In this document: piece after piece, positions 51,041 through 59,780 of the stretch | Layout of the letters: every line of letters starts with the position of its first letter | Position numbering within the stretch: the stretch's first letter is position 1 | Assembly (NCBI GenBank): GCA_015075445.1 | Contig: JABTUJ010000005.1 | Coordinates: 124,001 to 188,000, forward strand | DNA length: 64,000 nucleotides | Direction of reading: 5' to 3' | DNA from: Verrucomicrobiales bacterium | GTDB lineage: Bacteria > Verrucomicrobiota > Verrucomicrobiia > Limisphaerales > J093 | The notes under the pieces: model-generated | The model's database searches: none | What the model saw: the letters and a program-made list of their open reading frames with translations, nothing else | What the model was told of the DNA's origin: nothing | Position numbers and translations under genes: made by a program

Positions 51041-52173
51041 CGCAACTGTGGCTGGAGCGGACCGCAGGAACGGAGCTGGGCGACCTGATCTCCGGGCTGC
51101 GGGTGTTTCGGTACATCACCTTCCGCGCCGCCGGGGCGGCGATCACGGCGCTGTTGCTGAGCCTGCTGCTTGGCCCGGCCATCATAGCCTGGCTGCGCCG
51201 GATGAACTTCGGCGAGCACTACACGTCGCGCGCCGAGGCCCATGGCGTGAGCGGCGCGCCGGGACATGCCAAGCGCGGCACGCCGACCATGGGCGGCGTG
51301 CTGGTCGTGCTGGTGATCGAGTTGACGGTGCTCCTCTGGACCCAGATCAACTACCTGGTCGCGTTGGCGCTGCTGCCGTTGTTCGGCCTCGCGCTGCTGG
51401 GGTTCTTCGACGACTATACGAAGGTGACCCGGCAGACCAGCGACGGGGTCCGCAGCAAGGTCAAGCTGTCCGTGCAACTGGCGCTGAGCCTGTTCATCGC
51501 GGTCTACCTCTACTCCCTGCCGGACACGCGCTATCTCATGACGGAGATCATGGTGCCGTTTGTGAAGGCCCCCGTGCTCACCGGCGCCGCCTCCCTGGGG
51601 ATCGGCCTGACGATCCTGACCATTGTTGGCAGCTCGAACGCCGTGAACCTGACCGACGGCCTGGACGGGCTGGCCATCGGCTGCACCCTGATCGTGGCCG
51701 CCGTCTTTGCGATCCTGACCTATGTGGCCGGACACGTGAAGATCGCGACCTACCTGCAGGTTCCCTACGTGCCCGGCTCCGGCGAGCTCACCGTGGTCTG
51801 CGCCGCCATCTTCGGGGCGTCGCTTGGCTTCCTCTGGTTCAACGCGTATCCCGCCGAGGTCTTCATGGGAGACACCGGCTCGCTCGCCCTGGGCGGCGTG
51901 CTCGGGATCATCGCGGTCCTGATCCACCAGCCGTTCGTGTTGTTCATCGCCGGCGGGGTCTTTGTGCTCGAGGCGCTCTCCGTCATGCTCCAGGTGGGGG
52001 GCTACAAGCTCACGCGCCGCCTCTACGGTCAAGGCCGGCGGCTGTTGCTGATGGCGCCGCTCCACCATCACTTCCAGAAACGCGGCTGGGCCGAGTCCAA
52101 GGTCACCACCCGGTTCTACATCCTGGGGGTGCTCTTCGGCGTCGCGGCGCTCGCCACGTTGAAACTGCGTTGA
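51025..52173 (+). CDS. mraY: Phospho-MurNAc-pentapeptide translocase MraY
   Basis: A 382-residue polytopic membrane enzyme that makes lipid I from UDP-MurNAc-pentapeptide and undecaprenyl phosphate. About ten helices are present. Conserved sites are KRGTPTMGGVL, the catalytic LGFFDDYTKVTRQ, NAVNLTDGLDGLAIG, AYPAEVFMGDTGSLALGG and the cytoplasmic MAPLHHHFQKRGWAESKV. The ATG lies inside the end of murF. It is complete and should be active. In most bacteria murD follows here; in this window it does not. Confidence 0.96.
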   Translation: MLYYLTQLWLERTAGTELGDLISGLRVFRYITFRAAGAAITALLLSLLLGPAIIAWLRRMNFGEHYTSRAEAHGVSGAPGHAKRGTPTMGGVLVVLVIELTVLLWTQINYLVALALLPLFGLALLGFFDDYTKVTRQTSDGVRSKVKLSVQLALSLFIAVYLYSLPDTRYLMTEIMVPFVKAPVLTGAASLGIGLTILTIVGSSNAVNLTDGLDGLAIGCTLIVAAVFAILTYVAGHVKIATYLQVPYVPGSGELTVVCAAIFGASLGFLWFNAYPAEVFMGDTGSLALGGVLGIIAVLIHQPFVLFIAGGVFVLEALSVMLQVGGYKLTRRLYGQGRRLLLMAPLHHHFQKRGWAESKVTTRFYILGVLFGVAALATLKLR

Positions 52174-52320
52174 GGTGCCCCATGCCCCACGCCCCGAGCC
52201 TTTACTCCTTGCGCCCTTACCGGCTGGTTGTTAGTAGTCATCACCGACCCGAAGCGACGCGCGGACCTGCGCCGGGTCGCCCGGCGGCCGCGGTCAGGTT
52301 CGCGCCTCAACCTTTGCTCC

Positions 52321-52343
52321 GGGATTCTGTGAGGGAGAATCCC
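52321..52343 (+). other. Hairpin between mraY and the LysM gene
   Basis: Perfect 8-bp stem GGGATTCT / AGAATCCC with a 7-base loop, in the 235-base gap where the coding density of the cluster drops. It is not followed by a T tract, so it may be an attenuator or an mRNA-processing site rather than a terminator. Confidence 0.4.
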
Positions 52344-52408
52344 GTGGCAACATCGGAACAGCACACCTCACCGACTGACAGGCCCGGGCGCTCCCCGGAC
52401 GCAGAAAT

Positions 52409-53213
52409 ATGAACACGCCATCGCCTCTCCAGCCCTTGGGCCGGCTACCCCAGCCCGGCTCCGGCAAACCCGGTTTTAATCTCGCCGTCATCACCATCGT
52501 GGCCTTGCATGTGGTCTTCTTCGGCGGCCTCCTGCTCCAGGGATGCCGCCCGCAGGCCCGCGACGACCAGCCGCCGCTGCTCGCCCCGGCGACGAACGTC
52601 ACCAACTTCCCCGAATCGCGCGCCGGCTTGGGCCAGCCCTACCCGGACGCCACCACCAACCTCGCCGCCCTGGCCGCCGACACCCCGGGTGCGCTCAGCT
52701 TCACCTCCACTCCGCCCGTGGCGCCTTCCGTGCCCACCAACCTCTGGACGCCGCCCCCCGTGGAGCCCAGCCTTCCCGACCGCTGGGCCATGCCCGACCA
52801 GCCGGTCGTCACCGACCCACCGCCCATCGCTCCCCGCCTGACCGAGTACAAGGTGGTCCGGGGTGACAATCCCTCCCGCATCGCCCAGAAACACGGCATC
52901 ACGCTCGCCCAACTTCGGGAGGCCAACCCCGACATGCGCGACCGTGACCTGCAGGTCAATCAGACGATCCTCATCCCGCCCCCCGCTCCGAAAGCCGCCA
53001 CGCCCCCTGCCGCCGCCGGCCCGGGCGCACCCGCCGGCAAGACGTACCGGGTCAAGCCCGGCGACAACCTCACCAAAATTGCCGACGCCCACGGCACGAC
53101 CGTCAAAGCCCTCCGCAGCCTCAATCAGCCCAAGAGCCGACCCCACCGTCGTGAACCAGACCCTCCAGATTCCCACCTCCCCCACCAACGCGGCACCGAC
53201 CCCACCCCGGTGA
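52409..53213 (+). CDS. Membrane-anchored protein with two LysM domains (one frameshift)
   Basis: A ~267-residue protein in the murD position. One helix (FNLAVITIVALHVVFFGGLL) anchors a Pro/Ala-rich periplasmic part with two LysM domains that bind peptidoglycan glycan: YKVVRGDNPSRIAQKHGITL...QTILIPP and YRVKPGDNLTKIADAHGTTV...VVNQTLQIP. The second is split by one extra base in GCCC at about 53136-53139; removing it gives LNQPRADPTVVNQTLQIPTS and a stop at 53213. Without correction the frame runs on over ftsW as a shadow. It may localise to the septum together with its neighbours. Confidence 0.78.
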
Positions 53214-53309
53214 CCGCGCCGGCGCCGGGCCGCGCCGTGGCTCAGGGTGAACCTCCCCGCCCTGACCGGACGCGGCCCGGCCCGTGCCGGTGCCCGCCCT
53301 CCCCGACCC

Positions 53310-54449
53310 ATGAAGGCCGCCTCCACTCTCTTCGCCATCTGCGTGCTGACCCTCAGCCTGTTCGGGTTGGTGATGCAGTACAGCGTCAGTCCGGCCGGGG
53401 AGAGCTGGCGTTTCCTGTCGCGCCAGATCCTCGGGTGCGGGCTGGGTCTGGGGGCGGCGTTCGGCGTGGCTTTCCTCACGCGCTACTCCTGGCTGTCCCG
53501 CTCGGCCTGGCTGTTGCTCGGCGTGGCCGTGGTGTTGTTGGTGCTCGTCCTGCTGCCGTTGCCGTTCTGTCACCGGGCCAATGGGGCGCAGCGGTGGTTC
53601 AAGCTGTTCGGGTTCCAGTTTCAGCCCTCGGATTTCGCCAAGCTGGCGCTGCTCCTGGCGCTGGCGCGCTACGCCGCGGAGGCCCGGCTCGAGATGACCA
53701 CCTTCACCCGGGGGGTGCTGATCCCCGGCGCCCTCATGGGGGTGGTGCTGGGGCTGATCTTCGTCGAGCCGGACTGGGGCACCGCTCTCATGCTCGGGGT
53801 GGTCGGGGCGGTCGTGCTGCTGGTGGCCGGCGTGCGGTGGCGGTACTTCGCCCCGCCCATGGTGGCGGCGCTCGTCCTGGTGGGGTGCCTGGTGGCGTAC
53901 GACCCGACGCGGTTCGATCGGGTCTACAGCTACCTCCACGTCGAGGAGACCCGGCAGGACACCGGTCACCAGGTGTGGCAGTCCTGGATCGCGCTGGGCG
54001 CGGGCGGCTGGACCGGCGTGGGATTTGACCGGAGCACGCAGAAGCGGTTCGTGCCGGAATCGCACACCGACTTCATCTTTGCGGTCGTCGGTGAGGAATT
54101 CGGCTACGCCGGTGCCGTGGGCGTGGTGCTGCTGTACGTGACCCTGTTTGGGTGCGGGGCCTACATCGCCTGGAATGCCTCGGATCCGTTCGGAACCTTT
54201 CTCGCGACGGGCATCACGTTCCTGCTGGGACTGCAAGCGCTCTTCAATATCGCCGTCGTCTCCGGCGCGATTCCCAACAAGGGCCTGTCGCTCCCGTTCA
54301 TCAGCTACGGCGGGTCCAACCTGCTCGTGCTGCTCGTGGCCGCCGGTGCGCTCCTGCGCGTGGCGCGCGCCGCCGTGGAACCGGTCCGCGAGGAGGCCGC
54401 GGCCGCCACCGCCCCGTTCACCCATGTCCCGCTCAGCCACCTCGCCTGA
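53310..54449 (+). CDS. ftsW: Septal peptidoglycan polymerase FtsW
   Basis: A 379-residue SEDS-family glycosyltransferase that polymerises lipid II at the septum with FtsI. About ten membrane helices are present. Conserved segments include ANGAQRWFKLFGFQFQPSDF, FVEPDWGTALML, the extracellular GHQVWQSWIALGAGG and SHTDFIFAVVGEEFGYAG, and GLSLPFISYGGSNL near the end. The ATG at 53310 begins at the first helix. The final 26 bases overlap murG. Confidence 0.95.
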   Translation: MKAASTLFAICVLTLSLFGLVMQYSVSPAGESWRFLSRQILGCGLGLGAAFGVAFLTRYSWLSRSAWLLLGVAVVLLVLVLLPLPFCHRANGAQRWFKLFGFQFQPSDFAKLALLLALARYAAEARLEMTTFTRGVLIPGALMGVVLGLIFVEPDWGTALMLGVVGAVVLLVAGVRWRYFAPPMVAALVLVGCLVAYDPTRFDRVYSYLHVEETRQDTGHQVWQSWIALGAGGWTGVGFDRSTQKRFVPESHTDFIFAVVGEEFGYAGAVGVVLLYVTLFGCGAYIAWNASDPFGTFLATGITFLLGLQALFNIAVVSGAIPNKGLSLPFISYGGSNLLVLLVAAGALLRVARAAVEPVREEAAAATAPFTHVPLSHLA

Positions 54450-55656
54450 TCCGGCCCGACACCGCCCCCCGGTGGTGGCCATCGCCTGCGGTGGCACCGG
54501 GGGCCATCTGTTTCCCGGGCTCGCTGTCGCCGAGCACCTGCAAGCCCGCGGGGTTGAGGTGCGGCTCTTGATTTCCCGCAAGGAGGTGGACCAACAGGCC
54601 GTGCGCGGCTGGCCCCCCCACCAGATCATCACCTTGCCTGCCGTGGCCCTCGAAAGCGGCCGTCGGTTCGCCTTCCTGCGGGGATTTGCCCTCTCGCTCC
54701 GCGAGGTGCGGCGCCGGTTCCGCGAGGAACCGCCGCGCGCGGTGCTGTCCCTGGGCAGTTACACCAGTGTGCCGCCCGTCCTCGCCGGCCGTGGCCTCGG
54801 CGCCGCCACCCTCCTCCACGAGGCCAACTCGATCCCCGGCCGGGCCAACCGCTGGCTCGCCCACGTCGTCGACGAGGCCCTGGTGTACTTCCCCAGCGCC
54901 GCCGAGCAGCTCTGGCACACGCGCATCCGGACCGTGGGCATGCCCATCCGGCCCCAGTTTCAACCGGGCGACGCCGCCGCGGGGCGCCTCGCCCTCGGCC
55001 TGGATCCGCAACGCCCCGTCTTGCTCGTCACCGGCGGCAGCCAGGGTGCCCGCGCACTCAACGACGTCTTCCTGCGCACGGTCCCCTCGCTGCGACTGCT
55101 CGAACCCCACCTGCAAATCCTCCACCTCACCGGCGCCCTGGACTTCGAGTCCGTCCGCCAGCAATACGCCGCCCTCGGGGTCCCAGCCCGCGTCCGGCCT
55201 TTCCTCACCGAGATGGACCTTGCGCTCGCGGCCGCCAGCGTGGTCCTTAGCCGCGCCGGCGCCTCCTGTCTGGCGGAGACGGCGGCCACCCGCGTGCCAC
55301 CGCTGTTGATCCCGCTGCCTTCCGCGGCCGACAACCACCAGTTCCACAACGCCCGCCACTTCGCCACCACCGGCGCCGCCCGCCTGCTGCCCCAGGCCGA
55401 GGCCACCCCGGAAAAGCTCCTGTGGGAACTGCGCGCCCTCCTCCAGGAAGGGCCCCTCCGCAGCGGGATTCAATCCGCCCTCGCCCGCTGGCATACGCCC
55501 CGCGCCGCCGAGGATGTCGCAGACGCCATCCTGACCGCCATGGGCTGGTCGCAGATCGAACCGGCCTCCGCTGGGACGCTCCCCTGTGCCGACCTCGCCC
55601 CGCACCGCGGAACCAACCTGACACCCGGCGTGCCAGTAGCTGACTTCTCCCGATGA
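54424..55656 (+). CDS. murG: Lipid II synthase MurG
   Basis: A 410-residue GT28 glycosyltransferase that adds GlcNAc to lipid I. The N-terminal Gly-rich loop ACGGTGGHLFPGLAVAEHL (residues 21-39), LSLGSYTSVPPVLAGRGL, LLHEANSIPGRANRWLA, VTGGSQGARALNDVFL and the C-terminal SRAGASCLAETAATRVPPLL and SAADNHQFHNARHF are all conserved. The C terminus is ~40 residues longer than usual, ending in an unrelated tail after DAILTAMGWSQ. In most clusters murC follows; here murB follows immediately (ATGA overlap). Confidence 0.95.
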   Translation: MSRSATSPDPARHRPPVVAIACGGTGGHLFPGLAVAEHLQARGVEVRLLISRKEVDQQAVRGWPPHQIITLPAVALESGRRFAFLRGFALSLREVRRRFREEPPRAVLSLGSYTSVPPVLAGRGLGAATLLHEANSIPGRANRWLAHVVDEALVYFPSAAEQLWHTRIRTVGMPIRPQFQPGDAAAGRLALGLDPQRPVLLVTGGSQGARALNDVFLRTVPSLRLLEPHLQILHLTGALDFESVRQQYAALGVPARVRPFLTEMDLALAAASVVLSRAGASCLAETAATRVPPLLIPLPSAADNHQFHNARHFATTGAARLLPQAEATPEKLLWELRALLQEGPLRSGIQSALARWHTPRAAEDVADAILTAMGWSQIEPASAGTLPCADLAPHRGTNLTPGVPVADFSR

Positions 55657-56651
55657 CCGCCACCATCGAGACCCCCTTGCGGTCAACTGCCGGCTCCCAC
55701 GCGCGACCGGATCCGCCGGCCACACCCGATCGCCCCGCACGTTCCACCGCCCTGGCTGCTCAGCTTCGCGCCCGCTTGTCCCCCGCCGCCGTTGTCCTCG
55801 CGGACGAACCCCTGGCCCGCCGGACCACCCTCAAAGTGGGCGGCCCGGCCGACGCGTATGTCGAACCCGCCACCGAACTCGACCTGGTTGAGTTGCTGGA
55901 GTTCTGCCGCGCCGCCGGTGTCCCCCTCCGCGTCCTGGGCCGCGGATCGAACCTCCTCGTCCGGGACGGCGGCATCCGCGGGGTCGTGGTGAGTCTGGCC
56001 CAACCCGCCTTTGTCCGCGTCACGGTCACAGGGGAACGTCTGCGAGCCGGTGCCGGCGCCCGGTTGAAGGAGGTGGCCAACACGGCGCGGCGCCATGCCC
56101 TGGCGGGCCTCGAGTTCCTGGAGGGCATCCCCGGCAGCGTCGGTGGCGCCCTGCGAATGAACGCAGGGGCGCACGCCTCGTGGGTCTTCGATGTGATCGA
56201 GCAGATCCGCTACCTCACCCCGGACGGCGAGGTGATCGAACGTCCGGCAGGCGACATCCCCGCGCAATACCGGTCCTGTTCCTTCTTTACCACGAACCTG
56301 GCCCTGGCGGCGGTTTTCCGCGGGCGGCCCGACCGGGCGGAGGCCATCGGAGAACGGATGGCAGCCTTCAATCGCCGGCGTTGGGACACCCAGCCTCGCC
56401 AACCCAGCGCCGGCTGCATCTTCAAGAACCCGGCGGCCCTCCCGGCCGGGCGTTTGATCGAAGAACTCGGCCTCAAAGGCCACCGCATCGGGGGCGCCGA
56501 GGTGTCCTCGGTGCACGGGAATTTCCTCGTCAACCTCGGCCACGCCCGTGCGGCCGACGTGTTGGCGCTCATCGATTTGATACGGACGCGCGCTCAGGCC
56601 GAGCGCGGGATCCTCCTCGAGACCGAGGTCGAAATCGTCGGCGAAGATTGA
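55653..56651 (+). CDS. murB: UDP-N-acetylenolpyruvoylglucosamine reductase MurB
   Basis: A 332-residue FAD-dependent reductase that completes UDP-MurNAc. FAD-binding TTLKVGGPADAYVEP, LGRGSNLLVRDGGIRGVV and GIPGSVGGALRMNAGAH, plus YRSCSFFT and GLKGHRIGGAEVSSVHGNFL, place it in the type II group. The proton donor position reads SAGCIFKNP, with Cys at about residue 255 where E. coli has Ser. An Ala/Pro-rich leader of about 30 residues precedes the core. It overlaps murG by ATGA. Confidence 0.94.
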   Translation: MTATIETPLRSTAGSHARPDPPATPDRPARSTALAAQLRARLSPAAVVLADEPLARRTTLKVGGPADAYVEPATELDLVELLEFCRAAGVPLRVLGRGSNLLVRDGGIRGVVVSLAQPAFVRVTVTGERLRAGAGARLKEVANTARRHALAGLEFLEGIPGSVGGALRMNAGAHASWVFDVIEQIRYLTPDGEVIERPAGDIPAQYRSCSFFTTNLALAAVFRGRPDRAEAIGERMAAFNRRRWDTQPRQPSAGCIFKNPAALPAGRLIEELGLKGHRIGGAEVSSVHGNFLVNLGHARAADVLALIDLIRTRAQAERGILLETEVEIVGED

Positions 56652-56658
56652 GCGAGAG

Positions 56659-57606
56659 TTGAACCCGCTCGTGAACGAGCCCTGCCATATCACCGTGATG
56701 CTGGGCGGTCCGTCCGCGGAACGCGAAGTCTCGCTTCGCTCCGGCGCGGCGGTGACCGCCGCGCTCCGCGCGCAAGGCCACACCGTCACCGAGTTGGACC
56801 CCGTGCCCGGTGCCTGGCGGCTGCCAGCCCGCACCGACGTCGTGTTCCTGACCCTCCACGGCACCTACGGCGAGGACGGCACCATTCAGAGCGAGTTGGA
56901 CGCCTTGGGCGTGCCCTACACCGGCTGCGACGCCGCCTCCAGCCGCCTCGCTTTCGACAAGTTCCTCACCAAGGAACGTTGTCTGGCGGCGGGCGTTCCG
57001 ACGCCCCGGTCCGTCGTCCTCCGCGAACGCCAGGCGAACTGGCCGGACGGCTGGCAACCGCCCGTGGTCCTCAAGCCGCTCCGGCAGGGCTCGAGCGTGG
57101 GGCTCGAATTCGTCGATCATCCGGATCAGCTCGCGACGGCGTTGGACCGCGCCCTCCAACATGACACCGAGGTGCTCATGGAGACGCGCATCCACGGCAC
57201 GGAGACCACCGTGGGCATCCTCGACGGTGAACCGTTGCCCGTCGTCGAGGTCGTTCCGCACGTCGGCGCTTACGACTACACCAACAAGTACACCGCCGGC
57301 CGCACGGATTACTTCTGTCCCGCCCGTCTGGACCCGGACACCACCCGCCGCGTGCAGGCCGCCGCCCTCGGGGCCTACCAGGCCGTGGGCGCTCGCGACT
57401 ATGCCCGCGTGGATGTGCTCGTCGCGCCCGACCGGCAGCCGTTCGTGCTCGAGGTCAATACCCTCCCGGGCATGACCGAACTGAGCCTGCTCCCCAAAGC
57501 CGCCGCCGCCGCCGGCCTCTCTTTCCCCGCCCTCTGTCAACGGCTCGTGGATCTGGCCCGACGCCGAAGCCCACGCCCACCCCTACCCCGGAGGGCCGAT
57601 GGCTAG
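56659..57606 (+). CDS. ddl: D-alanine--D-alanine ligase
   Basis: A 315-residue ATP-grasp ligase that makes D-Ala-D-Ala for MurF. It shows VMLGGPSAEREVSLRSG, FLTLHGTYGEDGTIQSELD, the ATP-binding VVLKPLRQGSSVGLEFV and the Mg site VLEVNTLPGMTELSLLPKAA. TTG at 56659 and GTG at 56671 are both in frame; neither has a clear Shine-Dalgarno, so the start is unsettled by four residues. The last 8 bases overlap ftsQ. Confidence 0.95.
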   Translation: MNPLVNEPCHITVMLGGPSAEREVSLRSGAAVTAALRAQGHTVTELDPVPGAWRLPARTDVVFLTLHGTYGEDGTIQSELDALGVPYTGCDAASSRLAFDKFLTKERCLAAGVPTPRSVVLRERQANWPDGWQPPVVLKPLRQGSSVGLEFVDHPDQLATALDRALQHDTEVLMETRIHGTETTVGILDGEPLPVVEVVPHVGAYDYTNKYTAGRTDYFCPARLDPDTTRRVQAAALGAYQAVGARDYARVDVLVAPDRQPFVLEVNTLPGMTELSLLPKAAAAAGLSFPALCQRLVDLARRRSPRPPLPRRADG

Positions 57607-58558
57607 TTCCTTCTGGCGCTCCCGCCGCAACACACGCCGCGCCCGCCGCGCCGAACTGCTGCGCGTCAAGGCCAACTCCACCTCCCGCAAGGTCTGGCTG
57701 GGGCGCGCCCTCACCGCGCTGCTCCTCGCCGTGGTCGGGACGCTCGCCCTGCACTACGGCTTTCGCTCCTGGACCTCGCTGCGCGATGGCGTCCTCCTCT
57801 CCCCGAAGTTCTTCGGACTGCGCTCGATCACCGTCAACACAAACCTCGTCTGGCTGACGCCGGCCAACATCATCCACTGGACCGGCGTGCGCCTGGGCGA
57901 CAACCTCCTGGCCCTCGACCTCGACCGCATCAAGCGCGACCTCGAACTGGTGCCGCAGATCGAAGAGGCCGCCCTCGAACGCGTCCTCCCCGATCTGCTG
58001 CGCATCCACGTCCGCGAACGCCAACCCCTGGCCCGCATCCGCAGCGTGGCTTCCGAAGTCGGTCATCTCCGGCCCACCACCTACTTCCTCGACGTCCACG
58101 CCCGCGTCATGCCCCCCCTCGTGGCCGGCCGACCCGACCTCGAAACCGCCTACGCCTCCCTGCCCGTCATCGCCGGCCTCGGCAGCCGCGGCCTGCGCGT
58201 CGGCGGCGAACTCGGCTCCCCCACCGTGCGGGCCGCCCTCGAACTGGTGCGGCTCTTTCCCTATTCCGCCATGGCCGGCCAGACACGCCTGCTGACCGTA
58301 GACGTCGCCGACCCGGAAGTCCTCCAGGTCACCACCGCGGAAGGCGCCGAGATCAAGCTGCCGCTCACCGAGCTCGAATGGCAGTTGCATCGCTGGCGGT
58401 CGGTGCACGAAGCCGGCGCCCGTCTGGGCCGCCAACTCCATTGGCTGGATCTCTCCATGACCAACAACTGCCCGGCACTCTGGCAGCCGGAACCTCCGCC
58501 GCCCCCGGCTCCGCCCCCGCCCGGAGAACTGACCCAACTCAAACAACGCCATGTTTGA
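57599..58558 (+). CDS. ftsQ: Cell division protein FtsQ
   Basis: A 319-residue bitopic protein. A basic cytoplasmic segment (RSRRNTRRARRAELLRVKA) precedes the membrane helix (GRALTALLLAVVGTLALHYG), then a POTRA domain (FGLRSITVNTNLVWLTPANI, NLLALDLDRIKRDLELVPQI, RVLPDLLRIHVRERQPLARI) and the beta-domain. The C-terminal tail is a Pro-rich run. FtsQ bridges early and late divisome proteins through FtsB and FtsL. It overlaps both ddl and ftsA by 8 bases. Confidence 0.9.
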   Translation: MASSFWRSRRNTRRARRAELLRVKANSTSRKVWLGRALTALLLAVVGTLALHYGFRSWTSLRDGVLLSPKFFGLRSITVNTNLVWLTPANIIHWTGVRLGDNLLALDLDRIKRDLELVPQIEEAALERVLPDLLRIHVRERQPLARIRSVASEVGHLRPTTYFLDVHARVMPPLVAGRPDLETAYASLPVIAGLGSRGLRVGGELGSPTVRAALELVRLFPYSAMAGQTRLLTVDVADPEVLQVTTAEGAEIKLPLTELEWQLHRWRSVHEAGARLGRQLHWLDLSMTNNCPALWQPEPPPPPAPPPPGELTQLKQRHV

Positions 58559-59729
58559 TTCCCGCTCCCAACTCGTCGTCGGCCTCGAAATCGGCACCTC
58601 GAAAGTCTGCGCCGTCGTCGGCGAGCGCACGGCCGAGGGTGGCCTGAGCATCATCGGCGTCGGCCAGGCCCGCTCCCGCGGCGTGCGCAAGGGCGAGATC
58701 GTCGACACCACCGCCGCCGGAGAGGACGTCCGCACCGCCATCGCCGAGGCCGAGCAGATGGCCGACGTCGAGATCCGCAGCGTGTACCTCGGCGTATCCG
58801 GTGCGCACCTCCAGGGCTTCAACAATCGCGGCCGTCACAACATCCCTTCCCACGACCGCGAGATCATGGACGAAGACGTCCAGGACGTGATCAAGAACGC
58901 CAAGGCCATCAACCTCCCCGGCGACCGCCATGTCGTCCACGTCATCCGCCAGCACTTCATCGTCGATGGCCAGGAAGGCGTCATCGATCCCCTGGGCATG
59001 CCCGGCGCCCACCTCGAGGTGGACGTCCACGTCGTCCACGGCATCACCAACCGCCTCCAAACCGCCATCCGCGTCGTCAAAAACCTCCAGCTCGAAGTCG
59101 AAAACCTCGTCTTCAACGGCATCGCCTCCGCCCTCGCCGTCCTCACCCCCCAGGAGAAGCAGCGCGGCGCCCTCGTCCTCGACCTCGGCGCCGGCTGCAC
59201 CGAGTACGTCGTCTATGCCGACGGCGTCATCCGCCACACCGGCACCCTCGCCGTCGGCGGCGACCACGTCACCAACGACCTCGCCTACGGCCTCAAGGTC
59301 GCCATGGGCCGCGCCGAAGCCTTGAAACTCGAGCACGGCTCCGCCCTCGTCACCCCCGACCTCCGGGGCCGCACGGTGCCCGTCCCCGGCGAAGTCGGCC
59401 TCCCCGAACGCTCGCTCAACCTCGAACACCTCCGCCGCATCATGACCGCGCGCCTCGAGGAGACCTTCGAGATCATCGCCGCCCAACTCGAAGCCGAGGG
59501 CCTGCTGGGCTGCCTGCACGCCGGCGTGGTGCTCTGCGGCGGGGGCGCCCGGGTGCCGGACATCGACCCCCTCGCCGAGCGCGTCTTCAGCTTCCCTGTC
59601 GCCCTCGGCCGCACCAAGACCATCAGCGGACTGCCGCCATCACCGATCAGCCTGAGTTCGCTACGGGCATCGGGCCTCGTGAAGTTCGGTTCAAAACGCC
59701 TCTGGAAGCCTGGTGGGCCAGCTGACTGA
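58551..59729 (+). CDS. ftsA: Cell division protein FtsA, 3' end disturbed by indels
   Basis: A 392-residue actin-like protein that anchors FtsZ to the membrane. Phosphate loops LVVGLEIGTSKVCAVVGER and ALVLDLGAGCTEYVVYADG, and VVLCGGGARVPDIDPLAE, are intact. Near the end the frame shows a compensated pair of changes: with one base added near 59636 and one removed near 59675, SGLPPSPISLSSLRASG becomes SGLPAITDQPEFATGIGLV, the normal family sequence. Downstream, a LGNLTTALRRS ending in another frame stops at 59771-59773 and may be the true amphipathic C terminus. Confidence 0.9.
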   Translation: MFDSRSQLVVGLEIGTSKVCAVVGERTAEGGLSIIGVGQARSRGVRKGEIVDTTAAGEDVRTAIAEAEQMADVEIRSVYLGVSGAHLQGFNNRGRHNIPSHDREIMDEDVQDVIKNAKAINLPGDRHVVHVIRQHFIVDGQEGVIDPLGMPGAHLEVDVHVVHGITNRLQTAIRVVKNLQLEVENLVFNGIASALAVLTPQEKQRGALVLDLGAGCTEYVVYADGVIRHTGTLAVGGDHVTNDLAYGLKVAMGRAEALKLEHGSALVTPDLRGRTVPVPGEVGLPERSLNLEHLRRIMTARLEETFEIIAAQLEAEGLLGCLHAGVVLCGGGARVPDIDPLAERVFSFPVALGRTKTISGLPPSPISLSSLRASGLVKFGSKRLWKPGGPAD

Positions 59730-59780
59730 AGGCCACACTGGGCAACCTCACCACCGCCTTGCGTCGTTCCTGATCCCCCC

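Noticed and set aside
52174..52408. Possible murD remnant between mraY and the LysM gene
   Set aside because: The gap is only 235 bases, with no Mur-ligase motif in any frame.
53214..54028. Extension of the LysM reading frame over ftsW
   Set aside because: Past the extra base near 53137 the frame gives Arg/Pro-rich shadow sequence, while the other frame gives a normal LysM ending and stop.
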